Assembly (NCBI RefSeq): GCF_023509015.1
Contig: NZ_CP094975.1
Span: 3,109,501 to 3,173,500 of the forward strand
Origin: Pseudomonas abieticivorans
GTDB lineage: Bacteria > Pseudomonadota > Gammaproteobacteria > Pseudomonadales > Pseudomonadaceae
DNA length: 64,000 bases
Reading direction: 5' to 3'
In this document: positions 18,656-27,875 of the stretch, piece after piece
Numbering within the stretch: the first letter of the stretch is position 1
Layout: each line of letters starts with the position of its first letter
Notes under the pieces: generated by a model
The model's database searches: none
Seen by the model: the letters and a program-made list of their open reading frames with translations, nothing else
What the model was told of the DNA's origin: nothing
Made by a program: the position numbers and the translations under genes

Positions 18656-21118
18656 TCACTTTGCCACTTGCCAGGTTTCGTCCACCGCCGGGCCGTTGGC
18701 CAGGCACAACCAGCCGGCTGAAGCCTTCGCGACCTGCTCGGCTGCTTCCTCCAGCAGGTCGGCGCGTTGGCGGAGCAACGCCTTGCGCAGCAACTCCATG
18801 AAATCCGACGGGTGGCCAGCCAAACGAGCTTGCCACAGGGCCTCGCTGGCCTGGTCCAGGTCTTGCTCCTCGAAGCTGCTGCGTGACGCCAATTCGCGAC
18901 ACTCGCTGGCCAGGCTGGCCGGGTTCTGCCCGCGTACCAAGGCGGGCAGGGTCTGCACGAAGGCCTGCAAATGGTCGATGATTTCTGCCAGCGGGGTGCT
19001 GGGTGATTGCACGCCAAACAGCAAGCCCGCGCGCCCGGCGATTTGCCGGAAGCCGCTGAACACCGCATAGCCTAGCTGCAGATCGACACGCATGCGCTGG
19101 TAGTAAGGCGCCTGGCACAGGTGGGCCAGTACGCGCCAGGCCGCTTCGTCACTGACCTCGGTGCTGGCCGTGGGGCAGAACAACAGCACGGCGTGCTCGC
19201 TGGCGTCCAGGGCCACTTCGCTCCAGAGCTTTTCGTGCAAGGGCAGGCGGGTGGTGATCAGGTTCGGGTCGCCTTTGCCAGGCATCTTGCGCAGGGCTGC
19301 ATTGAGCGCCTGCTGCTGGGCCGGGCTCAGGCCCACGGCCATGCCGTCCCAGCGGGCACCGCCCCAGAGCCGTTGCAGGGTCATGGGTTGCAGCTCTTCG
19401 TCACGAATCCGTGGCGGTGACTGGTAGTGCCCCAGGCAATGCTCCGGCAGGCGCTTGAGTAGTTCGCGGATCGGGATCAGCGCGGGCTGCGTGCTGGGCT
19501 GGCGCGCCTGGCGCCAGGTTTCCGGGGTGGGTGTGGTCAACTCATCCAGTGCTTGTTCGAGCAGCGCCGGCATGGGCTCCTGCACCCCCTGCAGGCGCAA
19601 CTGCCAGTCGTTGCCCAGGCTGCTGAAGGTCAGCTGCACGCCCGCCTGGCGGGCCTCTTCGCGCAGTTTGTGCAGGCTGTTGTCGAGCATGCGCCACAAG
19701 CCTGCCCGTTGCGAGGCATTCACCCGCCAGCGCACATAGACGCAGGCTTCATGGCTTGGGGTGCTGCCGCCGGGCAAATATTCCATCGCCGCCGGGGTGG
19801 CCTGGGCTTGCTCGGGGCGGCGGCTGGGGCGCAGGAAGCGGTTACGTTGGGGCAGGCGCCACTTGACTCCGCTGTCCTGGCCGAGCCGCTCGGTGGGCGG
19901 GGCCACCGGGTGCAGCAAGTTGTCGGGGCGCAGTTGCTCAAGCAGTGCGCGCAAGGCTTGAACGCCGGTTTCCGACAGTTGTGTACGGCCATCGTCGCTG
20001 AAGTGCTCGTTGTCGTGCCGGGCCAGCGCCAGGGCCCCGCTGACCAGCAGGTGGCGCTGTTGCAGCAAGGTGTATTCATCTCGCAGGCTGTGCCAGCCAT
20101 CGTGGGACTGAAAGAATTCCAGCCACTCGAAGCACAACTGGCTGATCAGTGCCAAGGGCTGCTTGCCGGCGGCAGTCAGGCGCAACTCGATATTGACCAG
20201 CGCCTGGTCGGCGAAACGGTAGAAGGGGGTAAGGCTCAGGTTTTCCACCAGCCCGCGGCGGCGCAGTTCCGCGAGCAGGCCGCCAGGTTGCGCGGAAGCG
20301 ATCCAGGTGGCCAGGAAGTCCATGGCTTGCGGCGTCTGTTCGGGCAGGCCCTCACAGGGGAAGACCAGGTTGAAACGCTGGTCGTCCGGGCAGGGCGAGG
20401 TCTGCGCAGAGCCATCGCGCAGTGGTTGTGCGGCAGCCTGGGGGGTTAGCGTGCCGCTGGGCAACAGGCTGCCGGATTTGCGTGCCAATGCCTGCAATTG
20501 CTCAAGCGGTTGCGGGCCGGCCAGGCACAGGGTCATTTGGCCGGCGTGGTAGTAGCGGCGGTAAAACGCCTGCAGGTCCTGTTGGAATGCCTCCCGTGGC
20601 ACCGGCAGGCTGTAGCGGTTGCCGGCGTGGAAGGCGCGCAGCGGATGGCTGGCGGCCAGCGCGCTGGTCAGCCACTGCTGGTGACGGGCCTGCGGGTCGC
20701 GGGACCAGGCGATAAACTCGGCGTGCAGCACTTCGCGCTCGCGCAATTGGTCGCTGACGTCCAGGCGCGGGTGGGCGAGCATTTCGCACAGCCGCTCCAG
20801 CGCGCCGGGAAAGGACTCCACCGGCAGTTCGAAAAAGAAGTCGGTGGTGCGTTCGCGGGTGCTGGCGTTGAGCTGCCCGCCATGGCGTTGCACGAAGGTC
20901 ATCAACCCCTGGTCACGGCTATAACGCGCGGTACCGAGGAAAAACAGGTGCTCCAGAAAGTGCGCAAGGCCTGGCCATGCCGAAGGTACATCGTGGCTTC
21001 CGGCTGCCACCCGCAGCGAAGCCGCCGCGCGCTTGAGGCGCGGTTCGTGACGCAACTGCACGCGCAGCCCGTTTTCAAGCTCCATTTGGTCAAAGGCAGG
21101 GGTGTAGGCGTCAGACAT
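18656..21118 (-). CDS. pqqF: PQQ-associated zinc protease PqqF (M16 family)
   Basis: 820 residues. The inverted zinc motif HFLEH gives H53, E56 and H57, with a further Glu downstream (REREVLHAEF). M16 peptidases of this cluster are thought to cut processed PqqA to free the modified Glu-Tyr. The start at 21118 matches the family (FDQMELENGLRV). It stands upstream of pqqA on the same strand, possibly with its own transcript. Only the first M16 half keeps the catalytic motif, as usual. Confidence 0.93.
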   Translation of the reverse strand: MSDAYTPAFDQMELENGLRVQLRHEPRLKRAAASLRVAAGSHDVPSAWPGLAHFLEHLFFLGTARYSRDQGLMTFVQRHGGQLNASTRERTTDFFFELPVESFPGALERLCEMLAHPRLDVSDQLREREVLHAEFIAWSRDPQARHQQWLTSALAASHPLRAFHAGNRYSLPVPREAFQQDLQAFYRRYYHAGQMTLCLAGPQPLEQLQALARKSGSLLPSGTLTPQAAAQPLRDGSAQTSPCPDDQRFNLVFPCEGLPEQTPQAMDFLATWIASAQPGGLLAELRRRGLVENLSLTPFYRFADQALVNIELRLTAAGKQPLALISQLCFEWLEFFQSHDGWHSLRDEYTLLQQRHLLVSGALALARHDNEHFSDDGRTQLSETGVQALRALLEQLRPDNLLHPVAPPTERLGQDSGVKWRLPQRNRFLRPSRRPEQAQATPAAMEYLPGGSTPSHEACVYVRWRVNASQRAGLWRMLDNSLHKLREEARQAGVQLTFSSLGNDWQLRLQGVQEPMPALLEQALDELTTPTPETWRQARQPSTQPALIPIRELLKRLPEHCLGHYQSPPRIRDEELQPMTLQRLWGGARWDGMAVGLSPAQQQALNAALRKMPGKGDPNLITTRLPLHEKLWSEVALDASEHAVLLFCPTASTEVSDEAAWRVLAHLCQAPYYQRMRVDLQLGYAVFSGFRQIAGRAGLLFGVQSPSTPLAEIIDHLQAFVQTLPALVRGQNPASLASECRELASRSSFEEQDLDQASEALWQARLAGHPSDFMELLRKALLRQRADLLEEAAEQVAKASAGWLCLANGPAVDETWQVAK

Positions 21119-21186
21119 GTTGGCTCCCGCGCATGAACTCTCCAATCGCTAATGCTAGACGATCTGTGCGCAGGGTATGAACACAA

Positions 21187-21224
21187 AAGCCGCACACGGT
21201 TCCAGTAGGCTCCGTGTGCGGCTT
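21187..21224 (-). terminator. Terminator upstream of pqqF
   Basis: AAGCCGCACACGG (21187-21199) and CCGTGTGCGGCTT (21212-21224) form a 13-bp perfect stem with a 12-nt loop. On the minus strand it is followed by TTGTGTT. It would stop transcripts arriving from the exopolysaccharide operon before pqqF. Confidence 0.7.
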
Positions 21225-21267
21225 GGGTTAATGCTATGTGGTTTGTTCGAGAGGCCTGCGGTGCGGC

Positions 21268-21500
21268 TTTCGCGGATGAATCCGCTCCTACAGGGTGATG
21301 GGTATGCCGGTAGGAGCGGATTTATCCGCGAAGAAAGCGGCGCGGTGTATCTGATGCTCTGCGGTGTGGCTTTCGCGGATGAATCCGCTCCTACAGGGGT
21401 GATGGGTATGCCGGTAGGAGCGGATTTATCCGCGAAGAAAGCGGCGCGGTGTGTCTGATGCTCTGCGGTGTGGCTTTCGCGGATGAATCCGCTCCTACAG
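21268..21500. repeat. Tandem REP array, period about 103-104 bp
   Basis: TTCGCGGATGAATCCGCTCC occurs at about 21269, 21372 and 21476. Each of the first two is followed ~40 bp later by the inverse GGAGCGGATTTATCCGCGAA (about 21313 and 21417). The linkers (TGATGGGTATGCCGG and GAAAGCGGCGCGGTGT) are also repeated, so a whole unit has been duplicated. Together with the terminator at 21187-21224 it fills the 409-bp gap between pqqF and the exopolysaccharide operon; I see no gene there. Confidence 0.9.
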
Positions 21501-21527
21501 GGGGTGCGAATGCGTGTAGGGGGGCGC

Positions 21528-22607
21528 TTAGTGGGAGAACGCCGCCGTGGTGCCCACCACCGTCGCCGATGGCAACAACTGGCTGATGAAGCGATTCCAG
21601 CGGGTGATGTTGGCGGGGCCGACGAAAATCACGTCCGAGGTCTGCAGGTCGAACTGGCTGGCCAGCATGAACGCGGTTGGTTTCTTGGCGTTGAGGTAGA
21701 ACACCGTGGCCGGTTGCTTGGAGGCGCCCTGGGCCCCGCGAATCACGTAGATGGCTTCGGCGTTGGCGGTTTCCTGGCTGATGCCGCCGGCGTTGCCCAA
21801 GGCTTCCATCAGGTTGAAGGTGCTGGTGCCGTAGGTCATCACTTGTGGGTGCAGCACTTCCCCCAGCACGTAGATCTTGTTGGCGTGGTTGTCACCCAGG
21901 TGCAACTGGTCGCCATCCTTGAGGTAGATCTCGTTGAGGTGCGAGCCGCGGCGGTTCAGTGTGTCGATGTCGATCAGGTACTCATGCCCATCGCGCTTGA
22001 GGATCAGGTTGGCCAGGTTCGCATCGGCGGTTTCCCCGCCAGAGCGGCTGATGGCGTCCACCAGGGTCAGCGGCGTGTTGGTCAGCGCCTGCGGCCCGGG
22101 GTTTTTGACGGCGCCGGAGATGATCACGCGCTTGCTGGAATAGCCCTCGACATTGACGTCCACCTGGGCGCCGGTGAGGTAGGTGGCCAGGGCCTTCTGC
22201 AGGTTGGCGCGAAACTGGCCGACCGTTAGCCCCCCGGCATGGATCGAGTTGATGTAGGGGTAGTACAGCGTGCCGTCGTTGCGCACCACGCGGGCGCTGG
22301 CCTCTTTCTGGTCCTGGGCGGCCGGCGAGTTCAATTCGGCGTGTTCCCACACCGTAATGATCAAGCTGTCACCCGGGCCGATCAGGTAGTCCTCGGGGCG
22401 ATAGGTCAGCAGTTCGCTGGGAATCGGTTCGGCCTTGTAGATGGTCTGCTGTTGCTGCACGGACAGCTGGGTGATGGGTACCACCTTCACGTCACTCATG
22501 TCCGGCCCGTCCTGGACATCGTCCGGGGTCATGTGTTGGCCTGGGGCAAAGGCGCAACCTTGCAGAACCGCACTCAACAGCAACACGCTGAATAAAGCTC
22601 GTTTCAT
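21528..22607 (-). CDS. Polysaccharide export lipoprotein (Wza/PslD-like, SLBB)
   Basis: 359 residues. A lipoprotein signal ends in LQGC, with Cys18 as the lipidated residue. A poly-export domain follows (YLIGPGDSLIITVWEH, IHAGGLTVGQFRANL), then SLBB repeats (VIISGAVKNPGPQAL, IYVLGEVLHPQVM). Expected to form the outer-membrane exit channel with the Wzc-like protein at 32068-34278. AAGGAAG precedes the ATG at 22607. Last gene of the operon, directly followed by REP repeats. In many capsule operons the wza gene is first, so its terminal place is notable. Confidence 0.92.
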   Translation of the reverse strand: MKRALFSVLLLSAVLQGCAFAPGQHMTPDDVQDGPDMSDVKVVPITQLSVQQQQTIYKAEPIPSELLTYRPEDYLIGPGDSLIITVWEHAELNSPAAQDQKEASARVVRNDGTLYYPYINSIHAGGLTVGQFRANLQKALATYLTGAQVDVNVEGYSSKRVIISGAVKNPGPQALTNTPLTLVDAISRSGGETADANLANLILKRDGHEYLIDIDTLNRRGSHLNEIYLKDGDQLHLGDNHANKIYVLGEVLHPQVMTYGTSTFNLMEALGNAGGISQETANAEAIYVIRGAQGASKQPATVFYLNAKKPTAFMLASQFDLQTSDVIFVGPANITRWNRFISQLLPSATVVGTTAAFSH

Positions 22608-22662
22608 GGCAAAACTTCCTTGGAGAACACGCAGGGTTCTCACTCTCAGGTCATAAGAGATA

Positions 22663-24066
22663 TCAGAACGCGTTTTTATGGATGAAGCCTTTGAACAGCG
22701 TCAGTGCGATGATTTTCAGGTCAAGCCACACAGACCATTGCTCGATGTACTCGAGATCGAATTCGATGCGCTTCTGCATTTTGTCCAAGGTAGTGGTTTC
22801 CCCCCGCCATCCATTGACTTGAGCCCAGCCGGTGATGCCGGGTTTCACCTTGTGCCGCAACATGTAGCCGCTCACCTGCTTGCGATACTGCTCGTTGTGC
22901 GCCACTGCATGGGGGCGCGGGCCGACGATCGACATGTCGCCCTTGATCACGTTCAGAAACTGCGGTAACTCGTCCAGCGAGGTGCGCCGCAAAAAGCCCC
23001 CGAAGCGGGTGACCCGAACGTCATTGCGGCTGGCCTGGAGCACTTGGGCGCCGTTTTCCTGGACGCTCATGCTTCGAAATTTCCAGACCATGATCGGCCT
23101 GCCATCTAAACCATAGCGCGTCTGGCGAAAAAGGACGGGCCCCGGTGAAGTCAATTTGATACCCAAGGCAATCAGCAACATCGGCAGGGCAATCAGCAGC
23201 AAAATCACGCTGGCCACGGTGATGTCTTCAAAGCGTTTGACCAGGCAACTGGACCCATCCATTGGGGTGTCCACGAGGCTGATGCTGGTCAGGCCGTTGA
23301 TGCTTTCGCTGCGTGCGTGCAGCAAGTCGAACATGAACACGTCCGGGATCAGGTAGACCGAAGCGGTGGTATCGCTCAGGCCCTTGACCAACGCGCACAA
23401 GGACGGCTCGCAGCTCATGGCCAGGGTGATGTAGACCTTGTCGATCAGCCCTGCGCGGGCATCGTCCACCAGCCGCTCGAGGTCGCCGAGCACCGGGATG
23501 CGCCCGTCCAGGTCCATCTGTTGCGGCTGGTCGTCGTAGAAACCCAGCAGGCGCAAGCCCATCCAGGGCGCGCTGGTGATCGAATGGGCCAAGCGTTCGC
23601 CAATCTGCCCGGTACCGACGATGGCCACGGTGCGGGTGTTGTGGCCGTGGCGGCGCAGGGTCTGCAGCACGCTGCGGATCAGCAGCCGGTAGCCGCACAG
23701 CAACATCAGCACCAGGGCATACCAGCTCATTTCACCGTGCCCCAGCAAGACCGGTGGCTTGATCAACAGGTAGTCGAGCAGCATCACGCACATGAAGGTC
23801 AGCGACCAGTAGTTGAACACCCGCAGCAGTTCGCGCCAGACACGTTCGCCGCGCCAGGAAACGTACAACTGGTGGTACTCGCTGAACCAGTGGAACAACA
23901 GCACCGAGGCCAGCACCAGGCTCCAGGTTTCGCTGGTGTCCAGGCGCCCGTCGAGCCAGGCGAGCAGGCAACTGCAGACAACGATCACGGCGACATCGAT
24001 CAGGCGATGGGCCACCGACAATGCAGAGTGGTGGGCCTGCAGGATGCCCTTGAAGTTTTTTGGCAT
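22663..24066 (-). CDS. Undecaprenyl-phosphate sugar phosphotransferase (WcaJ/PslA-like)
   Basis: Starts polymer assembly by moving a sugar-1-phosphate, usually glucose, to undecaprenyl phosphate. 467 residues: about four N-terminal membrane segments, a CoA-binding-like nucleotide fold (VAIVGTGQIGERLA), one further membrane segment and the catalytic bacterial sugar transferase domain (KFRSM, RTSLDELPQFLNVIKGDMSIVGPRP, KPGITGWAQVNGWRG). I chose the ATG at 24066, preceded by GGGGAGAAG, over a long non-conserved upstream extension. Confidence 0.93.
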   Translation of the reverse strand: MPKNFKGILQAHHSALSVAHRLIDVAVIVVCSCLLAWLDGRLDTSETWSLVLASVLLFHWFSEYHQLYVSWRGERVWRELLRVFNYWSLTFMCVMLLDYLLIKPPVLLGHGEMSWYALVLMLLCGYRLLIRSVLQTLRRHGHNTRTVAIVGTGQIGERLAHSITSAPWMGLRLLGFYDDQPQQMDLDGRIPVLGDLERLVDDARAGLIDKVYITLAMSCEPSLCALVKGLSDTTASVYLIPDVFMFDLLHARSESINGLTSISLVDTPMDGSSCLVKRFEDITVASVILLLIALPMLLIALGIKLTSPGPVLFRQTRYGLDGRPIMVWKFRSMSVQENGAQVLQASRNDVRVTRFGGFLRRTSLDELPQFLNVIKGDMSIVGPRPHAVAHNEQYRKQVSGYMLRHKVKPGITGWAQVNGWRGETTTLDKMQKRIEFDLEYIEQWSVWLDLKIIALTLFKGFIHKNAF

Positions 24067-24124
24067 GACTTCTCCCCGGCCGGCGCGCAGGCCAGCCAAG
24101 TGATGGCGGTACAGTGAGGCTAAA

Positions 24125-25333
24125 TCAGCGTGGCGTGGCGCTGGCGCTGGCCAGTGCAGGAACCGAAGCCAGGGCCAGGCGAGGCGCCACGACGAGGGTT
24201 TGCGGCAACGGTGCGTGTGCCTCGTTCCAGCGCGCCTCGACGAACTGGCGCATTTCCCGCTCGAAGCGTTTTTCCGAGAAGCGCTCGGCATTTTCACGGC
24301 AGGCTTGCGCCGTAATCCGATGGGCTTCGTTCTCGAACTCGTGCACCGCATTGATCAGCGCGGCCGGGGTTTGCTCGTGGTAGAACACCCCGGTGGGCTG
24401 TTCGTGGTCCAGGCCGTGGACCGTTTCCAGGGTGCCGCCCTTGCCGAAGGCGATCACCGGCGTGCCGCAGGCCTGTGCCTCCACCGGGCTGATGCCAAAG
24501 TCCTCCTCGGCGGCAAACACGAAGCCCTTGGCGTTTTGCAGGTGCTCACGCAGCACGGCGAACGGCTGGTAGCCCATCAGCGTGACATTGGGGCCGCACA
24601 CGGCGCGGGCTTTTTCCATTTCCGGGCCATCGCCGATCACCACCAGGCGCTTGTCGGGCATGCCGCGGAAGGCCTCGACGATCATTGGGATCTTCTTGTA
24701 GGGCACCATGCGCGAGGTGGTCAGGTAATAGTCCTGTTTTTCCACTTGCAGGTTGAAGCCCTGGGTATCCACCGGCGGGTAGATCACCGTGGACGGGCGG
24801 CGATAGGCCTTGTCGATGCGCCTGCCAATGAACTGCGAGTTGGCGACGAAATCGTCCACCGCCGCTGCCGTGCGTTGGTCCCACATGCGCATGTAGTGCA
24901 AAACCATGCGCGCCACTTTGCTTTTCAGGCCCTTGCTCAAGCCGGCCTCGTTGAGGTACTGGTGCTGCAGGTCCCAGGCGTAGCGGATCGGCGAATGCAC
25001 GTAGCTCACGTGCAACTGATTGGGGCCAGTGAGTACGCCCTTGGCGACCGCGTGGCTGCTGGAAATGACCAGCTCGTAGGCCGACAGGTCGAGTTGCTCG
25101 ATGGCCAGCGGCATCAGCGGCAGGTACTTCTGGTAACGGGTGCGGGCCTGGGGCAGGTGTTGGATAAACGTGGTGGTCGCGCGCTTGCCGCCCAGGTGGG
25201 CGCGGTCTTCATCACTGAGGAAGTCGATCACTGAAAACAGGTCGGCTTCCGGCCAGATTTTCAGCAGTGAGGCGAGTACCCGCTCGGCGCCAGCGTAAGT
25301 CACCAGCCAATCGTGGACGATTGCAATTTTCAT
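24125..25333 (-). CDS. Glycosyltransferase family 4
   Basis: 402 residues, GT-B fold. Begins MKIAIVHDWLVTYAGAERVL, a pattern I associate with mannosyltransferases such as WbaZ. The donor-site motif is EEDFGISPVE (E-x7-E), preceded by VVIGDGPE. Probably a retaining cytoplasmic transferase adding a sugar to the lipid-linked repeat; donor and acceptor cannot be read from sequence. Ends with an Ala-rich tail. Confidence 0.9.
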   Translation of the reverse strand: MKIAIVHDWLVTYAGAERVLASLLKIWPEADLFSVIDFLSDEDRAHLGGKRATTTFIQHLPQARTRYQKYLPLMPLAIEQLDLSAYELVISSSHAVAKGVLTGPNQLHVSYVHSPIRYAWDLQHQYLNEAGLSKGLKSKVARMVLHYMRMWDQRTAAAVDDFVANSQFIGRRIDKAYRRPSTVIYPPVDTQGFNLQVEKQDYYLTTSRMVPYKKIPMIVEAFRGMPDKRLVVIGDGPEMEKARAVCGPNVTLMGYQPFAVLREHLQNAKGFVFAAEEDFGISPVEAQACGTPVIAFGKGGTLETVHGLDHEQPTGVFYHEQTPAALINAVHEFENEAHRITAQACRENAERFSEKRFEREMRQFVEARWNEAHAPLPQTLVVAPRLALASVPALASASATPR

Positions 25334-25407
25334 GGTTCACCTTCTTATTCTGAGGTCAGAGGCTTGGGGGCACTCTGGAGGTTGTGGTGAAAAAGAGGCC
25401 GCAGACT

Positions 25408-26520
25408 TCATGGCAGCTCCTTGCCTGCGGCGGGTAACGGTTCGCGAGGTTTCGCACCGGCCTGTTGGGCCAGCAGGGCATCGACGTGCTGGCTGATATG
25501 GCGAGCTGATTCGTCCCAGGCGTAGCGGCTGACGTTGTGCAGGCCAAGCACGCGCAGTTGCTCGCGCACCCGCGCGTTGTCCAGTACCAGGGTCATGGCC
25601 TGGGCCATCTGGTCCAGGTCCAGCGGGTCGAAATACAGCGCGCTCGACTGCAACACCTCGGGGATGGAGGCAGCGTTGGCCGCCAACACCGGGCAACCGC
25701 AGGCCTGGGCCTCCAGTGGCGGTATGCCGAACCCTTCGTACAGCGACGGAAACACGAAAGCAGCGGCGTTCTGGTACTGGTTGATCAGCTGTCGGTCGTC
25801 GATGCGGCCGAGAAACTTGACGCGTGGGTCCTGCCGGGTCAGCTCGGCCAGGCTGTCGTCGACGAACACCCCGTTGGCATCGCCGACGATGTGCAATTGC
25901 ACGTCATCGTGGCCTTTGATGCTGAGGAACGCGCTGATCATGCGGATGAAGTTTTTGTGCGCGCTGGGCGATGACACCGCCAGCAGGTATTTCTGTACGT
26001 TCATGCACGGTGCCGCAGGCTGGAAGGCCTCACTGACGGCATTCGGCACGATCAGGATGCGCGACTGCGGAAAGTCGTAGAACTCGGCGATTTCCTGCCG
26101 TGAGAACTGGCTGACGGTGATCAGCGACTTGATCCGCTTGAGCAGGATGGGTGTCATCAGGCGGTAGGCGGCGCGGAATTTCCAACTGTAGCTTTGGGGG
26201 TGGCGTACGTAGGTGATGTCGTGATGGGCTGCCACCTGATTGCCGTAGAGCAGCGGCGCGGTGCAGCCGAGCGACACCAGCAGGGGGCTGCCATTGCGCA
26301 GCAGGTACAGCGGCAGGTCGAGTTGCTCCCACAGATGCCCGCCATGGGTGCCGATGACCTGGGCGCCCAGGCGCTTGGCGGTGTCTTCCATCAGCACGCC
26401 GGCCGGGGTCACGAAGATCAGGTCGTCGCGCATGGCCTTGAGCGCCAGGCAGATCTGCTCGGCGAAGCGCTGCACGCCGCGTAGCTCTTGGGTCAGGAAT
26501 CGGGCATTGATCACAATCAT
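25408..26520 (-). CDS. Glycosyltransferase family 4
   Basis: 370 residues from the ATG at 26520 (MIVINARFLTQELRGVQRFAEQI), the start normal for this GT4 group. GT-B signature: AVSSPSAHKNFIRMISAF, LHIVGDANG and the donor motif PSLYEGFGIPPLEAQACG (E-x7-E). One of three GT4 enzymes of the operon. It lies 74 bp upstream of the next GT4 gene and 31 bp downstream of the glycosidase. Confidence 0.9.
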   Translation of the reverse strand: MIVINARFLTQELRGVQRFAEQICLALKAMRDDLIFVTPAGVLMEDTAKRLGAQVIGTHGGHLWEQLDLPLYLLRNGSPLLVSLGCTAPLLYGNQVAAHHDITYVRHPQSYSWKFRAAYRLMTPILLKRIKSLITVSQFSRQEIAEFYDFPQSRILIVPNAVSEAFQPAAPCMNVQKYLLAVSSPSAHKNFIRMISAFLSIKGHDDVQLHIVGDANGVFVDDSLAELTRQDPRVKFLGRIDDRQLINQYQNAAAFVFPSLYEGFGIPPLEAQACGCPVLAANAASIPEVLQSSALYFDPLDLDQMAQAMTLVLDNARVREQLRVLGLHNVSRYAWDESARHISQHVDALLAQQAGAKPREPLPAAGKELP

Positions 26521-26551
26521 CTCGTTATCCTTTTGAGGGCGGCGCCCTGGC

Positions 26552-27868
26552 TCAACGGGTGAACAGCCAACTGGCGTTGCCCAGGCTGATGATTCGTGGG
26601 AATTCACCGAGGGTGACCACGGTGCTGCAGCGCTCTTCGGTGCACTGCCACTGGCCACTGTCGGTGCGGCCACGGCCGGGGTGTTCGGTGTCGATGCTCT
26701 GTACCGGGCCTTGCACCAGGCCGTTGGATTGGATCTTGACTACCCGCGGGCGGCCTGCCGTCCAGGCCACCAGCACCTGGTCATCGCCACGGCTGAAATT
26801 GAGCAGGTAGAGGTTGTCGGCCTGCAGGCTCTTGCTGCTGTCGTAGCGGTATTCGCCAAGCGTCGGGGCGATGGCCTTGAGCACGCCGTAGGCGGGCTTT
26901 TCGCTGAGGTCGTTGCGCAGCAGGCCAAAATTGTGTTCGCGCTCTTTGGGGTCCAGGCCGTCGTTGAGCAGGTCGTACCACCACATGCCCTTGATGTTGG
27001 GCCGGGTCTTGGCCAGGAAGTAGGCGCGGGCCAGGTACATGGCCTGGGTTTTTTCGTCCACGCCGCACGGTTCGTCACTGCTTGGCCAACTCATCTCAGT
27101 GAGGTACAGCGGCACGGCACGCCCGGCCAGGGCAGTGAGGCGTTGGTCGACTTCGCCCAGCCACTTGATCCAGCTTTCCGGGGTGTTGCCGCCGCCGTTT
27201 TTTTCACAGTGCACATAGGGGTGCAGCGACAGGCCGTCGACCTTGTCCAGAGCGCCGGCTTGCACCAGGCGGTCAGCGAAGCCCTGGCGGATGCCCTGGG
27301 TGGTGATCGCACCGGCCAACACCCGGGCTTTAGGGTCGTTTTGGTGCAATTGGGCGGTGGTATCCTTGACCAATTGCACATAGTCATCGCTCAGGGAGCG
27401 CCCCTTGAACAGGGCGCGGTCGATGTCGTTCTCAAGGTCCCACTCGTTCCAGATTTCGTAGTAGTCCACCTGGCCGACGAAGGCCTTGCTGACGAAGTCC
27501 ACGTAGCGCGCGAAGCCAGCCTTGACCCCGGCGTTACGCGGTTTGGCATTGTTGTCGTAGTACTGGTTGCCCAGGCTCAGGATCATCACCTTGCTCAGGT
27601 GTCGCTTGCTGGCGCTGGCCAGCAGTTCCCGCCAGCGCGGGTAGATGCCCAACTGCCCTGGCTGGCCTTCCACGCTGGACCAGTACACGTCGTCGCGCAG
27701 CGAAGTGGCGCCGACGTCACTCAACAGGCGCATGGCGCGCGGCAGGTCGGTGTCGCGGTCCATCAGGTGGGTGCCCACGCCGACGATGAAGTGATCTTCG
27801 GCGTGTGCGGCCTGCGCCAGGGGTAACCCCAGCAGCAGCCAGGCGATGAAGTTCAACAGTCTGGGCAT
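26552..27868 (-). CDS. Secreted glycoside hydrolase (GH39/PslG-like)
   Basis: 438 residues with an N-terminal signal sequence (LLNFIAWLLLGLPLAQAAHA) and a TIM-barrel-like domain. YYEIWNEWDLEN holds the acid/base Glu in the WNE context, and YLTEMSWPSS near residue 260 a candidate nucleophile Glu. Length and layout resemble PslG of P. aeruginosa, a GH39 endoglycosidase with a role in Psl synthesis or release. Here it probably trims or edits the polymer in the periplasm. The family assignment is by recall of pattern. Confidence 0.8.
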   Translation of the reverse strand: MPRLLNFIAWLLLGLPLAQAAHAEDHFIVGVGTHLMDRDTDLPRAMRLLSDVGATSLRDDVYWSSVEGQPGQLGIYPRWRELLASASKRHLSKVMILSLGNQYYDNNAKPRNAGVKAGFARYVDFVSKAFVGQVDYYEIWNEWDLENDIDRALFKGRSLSDDYVQLVKDTTAQLHQNDPKARVLAGAITTQGIRQGFADRLVQAGALDKVDGLSLHPYVHCEKNGGGNTPESWIKWLGEVDQRLTALAGRAVPLYLTEMSWPSSDEPCGVDEKTQAMYLARAYFLAKTRPNIKGMWWYDLLNDGLDPKEREHNFGLLRNDLSEKPAYGVLKAIAPTLGEYRYDSSKSLQADNLYLLNFSRGDDQVLVAWTAGRPRVVKIQSNGLVQGPVQSIDTEHPGRGRTDSGQWQCTEERCSTVVTLGEFPRIISLGNASWLFTR

Positions 27869-27875
27869 GGGCGGT

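Noticed and set aside
21268..21500. CRISPR-like spacing of repeats
   Set aside because: The repeats are palindromic REP units in alternating orientation, the linkers are themselves repeated and there are no cas genes, so it is not a CRISPR array.
25337..25696. Small minus-strand frame between two glycosyltransferase genes
   Set aside because: It mostly overlaps the 3' end of the GT4 gene at 25408-26520 in another frame, without its own ribosome site or motif.
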